A stretch of DNA of 64,000 nt from Microbacterium sp. MYb54 (GCF_002979515.1 NZ_PCPA01000003.1:62001-126000); one strand, 5' to 3'. Counted from the first letter of the stretch, positions 41,482-52,553 are shown. The notes: generated by a model from the sequence alone, not told the origin. Translations and numbers: made by a program.

Positions 41482-42669
41482 ATGACGAGAGTGCTGCAGT
41501 GGTTCCGCGAGTTCGGACGGCCCCCGCGCATCCTCGGACTCGACATCGCCAGGGGGCTGGCGATCCTCGGCATGGCCGGAGCGCACATCGGCGAGACCGA
41601 GCCGTTCGAGTGGCTCGACCCGGCGACATGGACCGACCTGGTGCACGGGCGCTCCTCGATCCTGTTCGCGGTGCTCGCAGGAATCTCGATCGCCCTGATG
41701 ACCGGACGCAGCGCCGTGCCCGAGCGCGAGCGCATCCCGGGCATCCGGCTGAACCTGATCGGACGCGGTGCGGTGATCTTCCTCATCGGCCTGGCTCTGG
41801 AGATGCTGAACACCCCGATCGCCGTGATCCTCACCCTGTACGGCCTGCTGTATGTCGCGGTCATCCCTTTCCTGCGGTGGCGACCCTGGCAGCTGCTGAC
41901 GGGTGCTGCGGTGCTCGCGCTCCTCGGGCCCGCACTGCTCGCGTTCTTGAACGCGGTGATGCTTCACCCCTATGGCTCCGGCATCGGGTTCGTGCTCTAC
42001 GGCACGTATCCGATCACGGTCTGGATGTCGCTGGTGCTGGCGGGCATGGCGCTCGGGCGTCTGCACATCGGGCAGCTTCGCACTGCGGTGGTCGCTCTCG
42101 GCATCGGCCTCGCGCTCGTGGTCGTCGGCTACGGCCTGGGAGGGATCGGACAGGCTGCGGGCATCACCGGCTCCCTCGGCAGCAGCTCGTTCTCGTCGGG
42201 CGAGGGCAGTTCGATCATCGACGGCGGGTCCGGCAGCATCGGCACGGCACCGTCCGGCTGGGAGAGCTACCCGCAGGCGCTCGCCGAGAGCGATCCTCTC
42301 GGCGCCGTGCTCACCGCGGTCTTCGCGGTCGACCCGCACAGCGGCGGCACGGCCGAGATCCTCGGCTCCGGCGGCTTCGCGCTCGTGGTCATCGCGCTGT
42401 GTCTGCTGCTGAGCAGGCCGCTCCGCTGGGTACTGCTCCCGTTGGGAGCGCTCGGCTCCATGCCGCTGACGGCATACAGCGCGCACGTCGTCTCGATCGT
42501 GCTGGTCGGAGGGCCTGGCGCGTTCTTCTCCAGCAATTCGTTCTGGGCCGCGACCGCGATCGGACTGCTCTTCGTCACGACACTCTGGTCGATGTTCTTC
42601 GGACGTGGACCGCTCGAACGTCTGGTCGGCCGAGGCGCCGCGGCGATGGCGGCGGTACCCCGGCGCTGA
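41482..42669 (+). CDS. Heparan-alpha-glucosaminide N-acetyltransferase / DUF418-like membrane protein
   Basis: A 395-residue integral membrane protein with about ten helices. The opening G-L-D-I-A-R-G-L-A-I-L-G-M, followed by H-I-G-E and L-V-H-G-R-S-S-I-L-F-A-V-L-A-G-I, is the DUF1624/DUF418 acyltransferase-3-like pattern. An insertion of about 60 residues rich in G and S (S-S-S-F-S-S-G-E-G-S-S) lies between helices in the middle and is presumably extracytoplasmic. The C-terminal helices include M-P-L-T-A-Y-S-A-H-V. It may acylate or flip a cell-envelope sugar; substrate unknown. Confidence 0.82.
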   Translation: MTRVLQWFREFGRPPRILGLDIARGLAILGMAGAHIGETEPFEWLDPATWTDLVHGRSSILFAVLAGISIALMTGRSAVPERERIPGIRLNLIGRGAVIFLIGLALEMLNTPIAVILTLYGLLYVAVIPFLRWRPWQLLTGAAVLALLGPALLAFLNAVMLHPYGSGIGFVLYGTYPITVWMSLVLAGMALGRLHIGQLRTAVVALGIGLALVVVGYGLGGIGQAAGITGSLGSSSFSSGEGSSIIDGGSGSIGTAPSGWESYPQALAESDPLGAVLTAVFAVDPHSGGTAEILGSGGFALVVIALCLLLSRPLRWVLLPLGALGSMPLTAYSAHVVSIVLVGGPGAFFSSNSFWAATAIGLLFVTTLWSMFFGRGPLERLVGRGAAAMAAVPRR

Positions 42670-42898
42670 GCAGGTCGGACGCCGCTCGCGGATGGGGGTG
42701 GGCGAGGCGATGTGCTAGCGTCGGAGCGCAGCGCTTTCTGGCGTTCGCGACCGGCCCGGTTTCAGGGTCGGGACTGGGGAGTTTCGAACTGGGGAGTTCA
42801 CACCACCGCGTTTGCGGCGTTCTTCGCCGCCTCGATGTCATCGAGCGCGCGGTGTGAAGGTGACTTCGCGTCCGAAAGAACATGACTGGGGAGTCGTT
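42670..42898 (+). other. Leader region with three ACTGGGGAGT copies
   Basis: The 229-bp gap before the large secreted protein contains ACTGGGGAGTT at 42773-42783 and 42788-42798 and ACTGGGGAGT at 42885-42894, the last covering the ribosome binding site of GTG 42899. A TAGCGT -10-like hexamer at 42716-42721 could be the promoter, giving a leader of about 170 nt. I see no gene or terminator here. Confidence 0.5.
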
Positions 42899-45800
42899 GT
42901 GGGGAACACGAGTTTTGGGCGCGGAGTACGGGGTGCTGTCGCATCAGTGCTGACCGCGGGCCTGTTGATCGCGGGATTGTCCGGAGTCGGGGCGACGGCG
43001 GCGGCTGCGGCCGACGTGCCGCCGTCGACGCCACCGCAGTTGCAGCGTGATGAGAATGTGGTGACGTCGGATCCGATTCCGACGGTGCAGATCGACAACG
43101 GGTACGTGTGGGCGCAGACCACGATCGGTACGACGGTGTACGCGGTGGGGAAGTTCGACAACGCGCGGGAGCCGAAGGCGGCACCTGGTACGTCGTTGAC
43201 GGCGCGGTCGAACGTGCTGGCGTACGACATCGTGTCTGGCGCTCTGTCGTCGTTCGCCCCGAAGGTCAACGGCGTGATCAAGGCGGTCGCAGCTTCTCCC
43301 GACGGATCGCGCATCTACATCGGCGGATCCTTCAACAACGTCAACGGCAAGGACCGGTGGAACTTCGCGGCGCTGGATGCGAAGACCGGCGAGTTGGTGC
43401 CGCAGTTCGCGCCGTCGATCGGCGGCAGTGGTGTGTACGCGATCACCACCGACGGGTCGAACATCTACCTCGGTGGTCTGTTCACCCAGGCCAACGGCGT
43501 CGCACGCAAGAACCTCGCCGCCTTCGACCAGAAGAACGGCGCGCTCATGAGCTGGGCACCCCAGGCCGACCGCCAGGTCGATGCCCTGGTGATGGATCCG
43601 GCTGGGACGAACGTCATCGTCGGAGGGCGCTTCTCGACGGTCAACGGAAGCAGCCTGCGCGGTTCGGCGGCAGTGGACAAGTCCACCGGCGCGGCTGACA
43701 CCGCTTGGGGCATCTCCAAGGTCGTCAAGAACAGCGGGAGCAGCAGCAACTCCGGCATCTTCGCACTCGCCACCGACGCGAACACCGTCTACGGCACCGG
43801 CTGGAGCTGGGCCGGCGGGGGAAACCTCGAGGGGACGTTCGCGGCGGAGGCCGGCACGGGCGCGGTGCGCTGGATCGCGGACTGCCACGGCGTCCACTAC
43901 GGCGTGTACTCGACCGGCAAGGTGGTCTACACGACCAGCCACATGCACTCCTGCAACACGATGGGCCTGCAGCCGCAGAAGAACCCCGCGGTGTACCAGT
44001 ACGCGGAGGCATACACGGCCGATGCGCGCGGCACCCTCGCCGCGAACACCTACTCCGGGTACGCGAACTGGGCGGGAACCCCGGCTCCGTCGCCCTATCA
44101 GTGGGCACCGGACTGGTCGGTCGGCACCACGACCGGACTCGGTCAGGCCGGACTGTCCATCACGGGCGCTGGCGACATGATCTCGATCGGCGGTGAGTTC
44201 CGATCCGTCAACAACGGCCAGTTCGAGGGATTGGTGCGCTTCTCGACGAACCCGCCCGATGGTGCGAAGGACGGCCCCCGGGTCTCCGATGCGAGCTGGA
44301 AGCCGACCGCCGGGACGTCACCGGTGCCCGGCCGTGCCCGTGTGTCGATCGAGACGAACTGGGATCGGGATGATCTGACGCTCACCTACGAGCTGTACCG
44401 AGCCGGAACGGCTGAACCGGTGGCGAGCACGACCGCGGACGGCACCTGGTGGAAGCGCACGACGGTCACGCTCGACGACCCGACGGCGACGCCCGGTGCG
44501 ACGCAGAGCTACACGGTGGTCGCGAAGGACGGCAACGGCAACACCGCCACGAGTGCGAGCGTGAACGCCAAGGCCACGGCGGGGACCGCATCGGCGTATA
44601 CGACGAAGGTTCTCGCGGACGGTCCGTCGCTGTACTACCCGATGGGGAACGTCTCGAAGGACTGGGCGGGCGCGAACAACCCGGTGAACGGCACGGGCGC
44701 CACGGTCTCGTCGTCCGGCATCGAGAACAGCGGCACTGGATCGACCACGTTCAACGGCACGACGAACGGCCGGGTCTCGTCCGATGCCAAGGCCGCGGTG
44801 TCGAAGGAGTTCTCCTCGGAGATCTGGTTCCAGACCACCACGAAGACCGGCGGCATGCTCATCGGCTCCGGGGCTGCCAAGACGGGGAGCTCCGCGAGCG
44901 TCGACCGTCAGCTTTACATGACCAACAGCGGCACTCTGACCTTCGGGGTCTCCGCCGGTCAGACCCGCGCCACGGTCGCAGGGGACAAGGCGCTGAACGA
45001 CGGAACGTGGCATCACGCGGTCGTCTCGCAGGGCGCGGAGGGGATGAAGCTGTACGTCGACGGCGAGCTCGTCGCCTCGGATCCCGCGGTGACGACGGCC
45101 AAGACCGATCCCGCCTACCTCCGCATCGGCGGCGACCTGCTCACGGGCTGGCCGTCGGCGCCCTCGTCGAACTACTTCAAGGGCTCGCTGGACGAGGCCG
45201 CGGTGTACCCGGTCGCGTTGAACGCGGATCAGGTGCGTGCGCACTTCCAGGTGGGGAAGGGGCTCAAGGCACCGACGGCGGCCTTCACGGCGCAGCCGAC
45301 CGATCTGAGCGTGGCGCTCGACGCGTCCGGTTCGGTCGCGGACGGTGCGGCATCGATCAGCGCCTACGCCTGGGACTTCGGCGACGGCTCGACGGCCACG
45401 GGTGTGACCGCGTCGCACGAGTACGCGGCGGCGGGCACCTACACGGTGCGCGTCACGGTGACCGACAACAGTGGATTGTCGGCGTCGAGCGAGAAGCAGG
45501 TCGTGGTGACGGCTCCCGTCGTGGCCGATGTCGTGGTGGCGACGGACGGATTCGATCGTGCGGTCGACTCCGGCTGGGGCACCGCTGATGTGGGTGATGT
45601 GTGGACGCCGATGCAGGGCAAGTCGACCGCGCTCTCCGTGGTCGACGGTGCCGGGGTCATCGACCTCGCTGCGGGGCAGACGCGCGAGATGCTGCTGGAC
45701 GACGCGTCGGTGCGGGATTCCGCCACGACGATGTCGTATACGCTCTCGGGCGGTCCGGAGTCCGGCACGGCATACGTCGGTGCGGGTTCTCGTCGTACCG

Positions 45801-46153
45801 GTGACGGCGGGTACCGCGCGCTGGCATGGCATCGCGCCGACGGGGCGGTCTGGGTCGTCATCCAGCGCAACGGGACGGCGATCGCCAGCGCGGCGGTTCC
45901 CGGTCTGACCTGGAGCGCCGGGACGGTCTTCCACCTGTCGACCGAGACGTCCGGTTCACCGTCGACGACGATCCGCGCCAAGCTGTGGGCCGAGGGCCAG
46001 CCGGAGCCTACGGCGTGGCAGGTGTCCACGACCGATGCGACTCCGGCTCTGCAGGCCGAGGGCTCCCCGTCGGTGTTCTCCTATCGGGCCGGCAGCGCGA
46101 CGGGCACCAACATCGTGCGCGTGAACGAGGTCAAGTCCATCCGGCTGGGCTAG
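42899..46153 (+). CDS. Large secreted protein: beta-propeller-like, LamG-like and PKD domains
   Basis: A 1084-residue exported protein. Residues about 10-37 form a Sec signal peptide (L-T-A-G-L-L-I-A-G-L, cleavage after A-T-A-A-A-A-A). Residues about 40-450 hold repeated strands of the form I-G-G-S-F-N-N-V-N-G, L-G-G-L-F-T-Q-A-N-G, V-G-G-R-F-S-T-V-N-G and I-G-G-E-F-R-S-V-N-N, a propeller-like array. Then come an Fn3-like segment, a LamG/concanavalin-like domain (about 570-770; G-T-W-H-H-A-V-V), a PKD domain (A-W-D-F-G-D-G-S; about 775-860) and a C-terminal beta module. No LPXTG or membrane anchor. GTG 42899 is chosen because GGGGAG precedes it and the signal peptide starts directly. Probably glycan binding on the cell surface. 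Confidence 0.83.
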   Translation: MGNTSFGRGVRGAVASVLTAGLLIAGLSGVGATAAAAADVPPSTPPQLQRDENVVTSDPIPTVQIDNGYVWAQTTIGTTVYAVGKFDNAREPKAAPGTSLTARSNVLAYDIVSGALSSFAPKVNGVIKAVAASPDGSRIYIGGSFNNVNGKDRWNFAALDAKTGELVPQFAPSIGGSGVYAITTDGSNIYLGGLFTQANGVARKNLAAFDQKNGALMSWAPQADRQVDALVMDPAGTNVIVGGRFSTVNGSSLRGSAAVDKSTGAADTAWGISKVVKNSGSSSNSGIFALATDANTVYGTGWSWAGGGNLEGTFAAEAGTGAVRWIADCHGVHYGVYSTGKVVYTTSHMHSCNTMGLQPQKNPAVYQYAEAYTADARGTLAANTYSGYANWAGTPAPSPYQWAPDWSVGTTTGLGQAGLSITGAGDMISIGGEFRSVNNGQFEGLVRFSTNPPDGAKDGPRVSDASWKPTAGTSPVPGRARVSIETNWDRDDLTLTYELYRAGTAEPVASTTADGTWWKRTTVTLDDPTATPGATQSYTVVAKDGNGNTATSASVNAKATAGTASAYTTKVLADGPSLYYPMGNVSKDWAGANNPVNGTGATVSSSGIENSGTGSTTFNGTTNGRVSSDAKAAVSKEFSSEIWFQTTTKTGGMLIGSGAAKTGSSASVDRQLYMTNSGTLTFGVSAGQTRATVAGDKALNDGTWHHAVVSQGAEGMKLYVDGELVASDPAVTTAKTDPAYLRIGGDLLTGWPSAPSSNYFKGSLDEAAVYPVALNADQVRAHFQVGKGLKAPTAAFTAQPTDLSVALDASGSVADGAASISAYAWDFGDGSTATGVTASHEYAAAGTYTVRVTVTDNSGLSASSEKQVVVTAPVVADVVVATDGFDRAVDSGWGTADVGDVWTPMQGKSTALSVVDGAGVIDLAAGQTREMLLDDASVRDSATTMSYTLSGGPESGTAYVGAGSRRTGDGGYRALAWHRADGAVWVVIQRNGTAIASAAVPGLTWSAGTVFHLSTETSGSPSTTIRAKLWAEGQPEPTAWQVSTTDATPALQAEGSPSVFSYRAGSATGTNIVRVNEVKSIRLG

Positions 46154-46160
46154 TGAGTGA

Positions 46161-46202
46161 GCAGGTGGGGGCGCCGGCATCGGGTCGGGTGCCCCCACCT
46201 GC
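46161..46202. terminator. Bidirectional terminator hairpin
   Basis: A perfect 12-bp stem (46161-46172 with 46191-46202, GCAGGTGGGGGC and its complement) with an 18-nt loop lies between the convergent secreted-protein and SDR genes. T runs are weak on both sides. Confidence 0.65.
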
Positions 46203-46208
46203 GGTCTC

Positions 46209-46994
46209 TCAGAAGTGGGTGCCGCCGTCGATGCGCACCTCGGTGCCGGTGATGAAGGCGCCGTCTTCGCTTGCGAGCATCGCCACGACTCCGGCGACCG
46301 ACTCCGGCCCGGCGAAGCCCTGACCGATCGCGGGCGCGAGCTTCATGAACAGGCTCATGTCGGCGTCGGCGGGGAGCCCTGGGCCGTTGCTCTGGTTGCT
46401 CTGGCCGGACCCGTCGGTCATGCCGGACGAGATCGAACCGGGCTGCACCGCGGTGAAGCGGATGCCGCTCTTCGCGTACTCGGCGGCGAGCGCGTGGGTC
46501 ATCGACTGCACGCCGCCCTTGCTGGCCGCGTAGGCCGCCATGTAGGGGTGGGCGAAGCCGGCTGAGGTCGAGCTGAAGTTGACCACGGCGGCCGACTGGC
46601 CTTCGAGCAAGGCGGGGATCGCTGCACGGATCACGAGGAACGTGCCGACCAGGTTGATCCGGATGACCTGCTCGAACTGGTCGAGCGTCGTCTCATGAGT
46701 GTGCGAGGAGCGCAGGATGCCGGCGGCGTTGACGAGCACGTCGAGTCCGCCCAGAGCTGCGACGGCCTCGGCGACGCCTGCTGAGACGGAGGCCTCGTCG
46801 GCGATGTTCATCGTCACGGTCGTGAGGTGCTCGGCGAGTGGTCCGGCCTTGGCGACCGTGTCTTCGAGGCCGGCGGCGCTGACGTCGGCGGCGACGACAC
46901 TGCCGCCTTCGCGGAGCATGCGCAGCACCGTGGCCTGGCCGATGCCCGACCCTCCGCCGGTGATGAGAGCCCGACGTCCTTCGTAGCGGTTCAT
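46209..46994 (-). CDS. SDR family oxidoreductase
   Basis: A 261-residue classical short-chain dehydrogenase: cofactor motif G-G-G-S-G-I-G-Q, N-A-A-G in strand 4, catalytic Ser in F-S-S-T-S-A-G, and Y-A-A-S-K (Tyr-xxx-Lys). The ending G-T-E-V-R-I-D-G-G-T-H-F is typical of 3-oxoacyl-ACP-reductase or sugar-dehydrogenase-like SDRs. It diverges from a TetR regulator across two matching operators, so expression is probably substrate-induced. AAGGGAAG ribosome binding site. Confidence 0.9.
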   Translation of the reverse strand: MNRYEGRRALITGGGSGIGQATVLRMLREGGSVVAADVSAAGLEDTVAKAGPLAEHLTTVTMNIADEASVSAGVAEAVAALGGLDVLVNAAGILRSSHTHETTLDQFEQVIRINLVGTFLVIRAAIPALLEGQSAAVVNFSSTSAGFAHPYMAAYAASKGGVQSMTHALAAEYAKSGIRFTAVQPGSISSGMTDGSGQSNQSNGPGLPADADMSLFMKLAPAIGQGFAGPESVAGVVAMLASEDGAFITGTEVRIDGGTHF

Positions 46995-47038
46995 GATCTT
47001 CCCTTCGTGGTGGTGTCGTCGTATCGACGTTCCGTTGT

Positions 47039-47071
47039 AGGCAGACTATGCCTGTATGGCAGATCGTGCCA
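47039..47071. promoter_or_regulatory. Twin TetR-type operators
   Basis: AGGCA-gacta-TGCCT (47039-47053) and TGGCA-gatcg-TGCCA (47057-47071) are perfect 5-bp inverted repeats with 5-bp spacers, centres 18 bp apart, between the divergent SDR and TetR genes. Confidence 0.7.
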
Positions 47072-47108
47072 CATAGACCTAACCTGCCGATTGGGTGACC
47101 TATTCCCG

Positions 47109-47120
47109 TACGCTGTGACG
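47109..47120 (+). promoter_or_regulatory. Leaderless -10 element
   Basis: TACGCT at 47109-47114, 6 nt, then GTG 47121; it selects this GTG over the in-frame GTG at 47115. Confidence 0.5.
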
Positions 47121-47708
47121 GTGGAGACCACAACCCTCACCGAGCGCCGAAAGGCTGCGACCGAGCGTGACATCGCCGCATCCGCCGCCGCGTTGTTCGC
47201 CGAGCAGGGAGTGGCAGGCGTCACCGCCGAGCAGATCGCCGCGCGAGCAGGCATCTCGGTGCGCACCTTCTACCGGTACTTCGCGCGCAAGGAAGATGCG
47301 ATCGCGCCGATCCTCAGCTTCGGCGCTCAGCGCTGGCAGGAGGCCTTCGCGCAGGTCGGGGAGCGTTCGCTGCGAGAGCAGATCCCCGGGGTGATCCGCG
47401 CGCAGCTCGCAGAGGGCGACGGGCTCGAGCTCGAGACGATGCTCGGCGTGCTCCGCGGTCTCGACGACGATGCGGCGATGCGCGACGTCTGGTTGCGTGT
47501 CAACGACGATTCCGAGCGTCGGCTCCGCGAGATCCTCCAGGAGCGGGGAGTCGCCGGGTGGGAGGCGAGGCTGATCGCCGCCGTCGCGACCGATGCGATC
47601 CGCGTCGGCCTCGAACAGTGGACCGCAGATCCAGACGGACCGCGCCCCGCCGTGCGCGCGGTCGATGCGTTCCTGGTGATGTCGCAGGGGCTCAGCGGTC
47701 TCGACTGA
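47121..47708 (+). CDS. TetR family transcriptional regulator
   Basis: A 195-residue regulator. The HTH covers about residues 10-55: A-A-T-E-R-D-I-A-A-S-A-A-A-L-F-A-E-Q-G, then I-A-A-R-A-G-I-S-V-R-T-F-Y-R-Y-F, a common form in actinobacterial TetR proteins. The C-terminal half contains the helix R-D-V-W-L-R-V-N-D-D-S-E-R-R-L-R typical of the mycofactocin/MftR-like C-terminal domain. It is divergent from the SDR gene and probably represses it and itself through the twin inverted repeats. Confidence 0.88.
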   Translation: METTTLTERRKAATERDIAASAAALFAEQGVAGVTAEQIAARAGISVRTFYRYFARKEDAIAPILSFGAQRWQEAFAQVGERSLREQIPGVIRAQLAEGDGLELETMLGVLRGLDDDAAMRDVWLRVNDDSERRLREILQERGVAGWEARLIAAVATDAIRVGLEQWTADPDGPRPAVRAVDAFLVMSQGLSGLD

Positions 47709-47733
47709 CATCTTTCGTCACCGTCCGGAGCCG

Positions 47734-47747
47734 CCTGTCATCACAGG
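47734..47747. promoter_or_regulatory. Small inverted repeat at the aldo/keto reductase promoter
   Basis: CCTGT-catc-ACAGG is a perfect 5-bp inverted repeat positioned at about -29 to -16 relative to the predicted leaderless start of the next gene. Possibly an operator. Confidence 0.35.
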
Positions 47748-47750
47748 TCA

Positions 47751-48599
<849 letters not shown>

Positions 48600-48635
48600 C
48601 CCGCTCCTTGCGAACCCGGGTCCCTGGCCCACATG

Positions 48636-48668
48636 ACGCCCCGTGTCGCCTCGCGCGACACGGGGCGT
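48636..48668 (+). terminator. Terminator hairpin after aldo/keto reductase
   Basis: A perfect 14-bp stem (48636-48649 with 48655-48668) with a 5-nt loop, followed by a short T-rich tail. It ends 9 bp before the -10 element of the next gene. Confidence 0.75.
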
Positions 48669-48677
48669 TCGCGTGAG

Positions 48678-48689
48678 TACCGTCGAGGC
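48678..48689 (+). promoter_or_regulatory. Leaderless -10 element
   Basis: TACCGT at 48678-48683, 6 nt, then ATG 48690; it selects 48690 over an ATG at 48633 that would run through the terminator. Confidence 0.6.
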
Positions 48690-49259
48690 ATGACAGCTCC
48701 GTTCCGCGTCGTGGCCGTGTCGGGATCCCTGCACGAGCCCAGCAAGACGACCGCCCTCGTCCGTGCGATCACAGCCGCGATCGCCGAGCGCGCCCCGGTC
48801 GAATCGCAACTCATCGAGCTGACGCAGATCGGCCCAGGGCTCGCCGGAGCGCTCCAGCGTGACCAGTTGCCGCCCGAGGTCGAGGCGCAGCTGCAGGCGA
48901 TCGAATCCGCTGATCTGCTGATCGTGGGGAGCCCCGTCTATCGCGCTTCGTTCACCGGGCTCTTCAAGCACCTGTTCGACTTCGTCGGGCAGTACGACCT
49001 GGTGGGCAAGCCGGTGCTGCTCGCCGCGACCGGCGGCGGCGAGAAGCATGCGCTGATCATCGAGCACCAGCTGCGTCCGCTGTTCGCGTTCTTCCAGGCG
49101 CTCACCCTTCCGCTCGGGGTCTACGCGAGCAACACCGACTTCGACGGGTACGAGATCACCTCCGACGTGCTGCACGCGCGCATCTCGCTGGCTGCCGAGC
49201 GTGCCCTGCCGCTTGTGGGCTATGCCGCGTCGCGTCCGGTCGAGCTGCTCGTCGGCTGA
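48690..49259 (+). CDS. NAD(P)H-dependent FMN reductase (MsuE/SsuE-like)
   Basis: A 189-residue flavodoxin-fold reductase. V-S-G-S-L-H-E-P-S-K-T is the FMN phosphate loop, G-S-P-V-Y-R-A-S-F-T-G-L-F-K-H-L-F-D the conserved tetramer/flavin segment, and A-T-G-G-G-E-K-H-A the third loop, as in MsuE and SsuE. These supply FMNH2 to LLM monooxygenases. No such monooxygenase is next to it, but the window contains two (22232, 28973) that need a reductase. Confidence 0.88.
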   Translation: MTAPFRVVAVSGSLHEPSKTTALVRAITAAIAERAPVESQLIELTQIGPGLAGALQRDQLPPEVEAQLQAIESADLLIVGSPVYRASFTGLFKHLFDFVGQYDLVGKPVLLAATGGGEKHALIIEHQLRPLFAFFQALTLPLGVYASNTDFDGYEITSDVLHARISLAAERALPLVGYAASRPVELLVG

Positions 49260-49280
49260 CCACCCTCTCTCCGCGCGGCG

Positions 49281-49292
49281 TAGCGTGAAGGC
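49281..49292 (+). promoter_or_regulatory. Leaderless -10 element
   Basis: TAGCGT at 49281-49286, 6 nt, then ATG 49293. Confidence 0.6.
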
Positions 49293-51095
<1,803 letters not shown>

Positions 51096-51162
51096 CCATC
51101 GGCCCGCGCTCCCTCAGCTGCTCCCACGCAGGAAACGAACCGGTTTCGAAGAAGGGACGGGC

Positions 51163-51288
51163 ATGGCCGCGCAGCAGATCGACTGGGTCGACATCCCGGC
51201 GGGAACACTGCTGCGGGGGACACCGCCCGACGAGGCCGACCTCGTCGCGGTGGGCATCGGGTTCAGGCTCGCGACCTCTGCCGTCTGA
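51163..51288 (+). pseudogene. Internally deleted formylglycine-generating enzyme-like gene
   Basis: A 41-codon frame with a good ribosome binding site (GAAGGGA, 9 nt upstream). Residues 1-28 (D-W-V-D-I-P-A-G-T-L-L-R-G-T-P) match the start of SUMF1/FGE-sulfatase domain proteins, and the last residues V-G-I-G-F-R-L-A resemble the end of the same domain, where a G-F-R motif is conserved. The roughly 200 residues normally between are missing. This looks like an in-frame internal deletion leaving both ends. No FGE catalytic cysteines remain. Confidence 0.6.
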
Positions 51289-51464
51289 TCCTCCTCACTG
51301 TGCAATCTGCCTAGGGTTCCTTCCCTTCTTGCCGGTCGATTGCGCGGGATGCGCAGCTTCCGGTGCGCCGATTGCCCAGTGGACGGCATCCGTTCTAGTG
51401 TTGCGCGACAGCAGGCGGCGCCGTCCAGGGGCCGCCAACGGATCACAGCAAGGACGCTCTGACG
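51289..51464 (+). promoter_or_regulatory. Intergenic region with candidate promoter for the aminotransferase operon
   Basis: TTGCCC (51372-51377), 18-bp spacer and TAGTGT (51396-51401) form a plausible promoter, giving a leader of about 57 nt. No further coding remnant of the deleted upstream gene is visible. Confidence 0.4.
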
Positions 51465-52553
51465 ATGCCCCTCCCCACCCGCGCCGGACTCGACGCCGTT
51501 CCCGCCTACCGTCAGGGCCGCTCGGCCCCGGCCGGTGCGTCGAAGCTCTCCTCGAACGAGTCCCCGCATCCGCCGCTTCCCTCGGTCGTCCAGGCCGTGC
51601 GCGATCGCCTCGACGGCATCAACCGCTACCCCGACATGAGCGCCGCCGCCCTGCGCGAAAGGCTCGCCGCCCGCTACGGCGTCGACGCGTCGGAGGTCAC
51701 GGTCGGGGCCGGATCGGTCGAGATCGCCGCCCAGCTCATCCATGCGGTCGCAGGCAGCGGTGACGAGGTCGTCTTCGCGTGGCGCTCGTTCGAGGCGTAC
51801 CCATCGCTCGTCCGCATCGCCGGTGCGACGCCGGTCCCGGTGCCGCTCGACGCCGATCACGGTCATGACCTCGACGCGATGCTCGCGGCGATCACCCCGC
51901 GCACCCGCCTGATCTTCGTGTGCAACCCGAACAACCCGACGGGCACCGTTGTCGGCGCCGACGAGCTGGAGCGCTTCGTCGCCGCGGTGCCGCAGGACGT
52001 GCTCGTCGTGATCGACGAGGCGTACGTGCACTTCGATCGCACCGAGAGCAGGGGTGCAGGCATCGAGCTGTTCCGACGCCACCCGCACGTGGCCGTGCTG
52101 CACACGTTCTCCAAGGCGTACGGGCTCGCGGGCCTCCGTATCGGCTACGCGATCGCACCGGCCGCGGTGGCCGAGAACCAGCGCAAGGTCGCGGTGCCCT
52201 TCGGGGTGACCGACCTCGCCCAGACCGCGGCCCTCGCCTCGTTGGATGCCGAGGATGAGCTCGCGACACGCATCGACGAGGTGGTCGCCCAGCGCGATCG
52301 CCTCCACGACGTGCTCACGGCGGCGGGCTGGCCGGCGGTCCGCTCGCAGGCCAACTTCGTCTGGGTGCCGTCCGCCGACCGCACGGCGGAGCTCGAGTGC
52401 CTGCTGCAGGAGGGCGGCGTGATCGCGCGCGCCTTCGCCGGCGAGGGAATCCGCATCTCCTCGGGCTCGGTGGAGGACATCGACCGAGTCGAGGCCGCGC
52501 TCACAGCATCCACATCGACCGTCTCCATCGACGGTGCGGAGGCTGCCGCATGA
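51465..52553 (+). CDS. Histidinol-phosphate/aromatic aminotransferase family protein
   Basis: A 362-residue class I/II PLP aminotransferase of the HisC/Pat group: L-S-S-N-E-S near the N-terminus, C-N-P-N-N-P-T-G-T, V-I-D-E-A-Y-V-H-F, and T-F-S-K-A-Y-G-L-A-G-L-R-I-G-Y with the PLP Lys at residue 217. It is not in a histidine operon but overlaps an amino-acid permease gene and precedes an AsnC regulator. A role as aromatic or branched amino-acid aminotransferase is therefore as likely as histidine synthesis. Confidence 0.88.
   Translation: MPLPTRAGLDAVPAYRQGRSAPAGASKLSSNESPHPPLPSVVQAVRDRLDGINRYPDMSAAALRERLAARYGVDASEVTVGAGSVEIAAQLIHAVAGSGDEVVFAWRSFEAYPSLVRIAGATPVPVPLDADHGHDLDAMLAAITPRTRLIFVCNPNNPTGTVVGADELERFVAAVPQDVLVVIDEAYVHFDRTESRGAGIELFRRHPHVAVLHTFSKAYGLAGLRIGYAIAPAAVAENQRKVAVPFGVTDLAQTAALASLDAEDELATRIDEVVAQRDRLHDVLTAAGWPAVRSQANFVWVPSADRTAELECLLQEGGVIARAFAGEGIRISSGSVEDIDRVEAALTASTSTVSIDGAEAAA

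Noticed and set aside
37998..42857. A 1619-codon open frame on the plus strand opposite hrpA.
   Set aside because: It mirrors hrpA codon bias in a GC-rich genome, its translation is low-complexity R/G/A/H-rich without domains, and hrpA has all helicase motifs.
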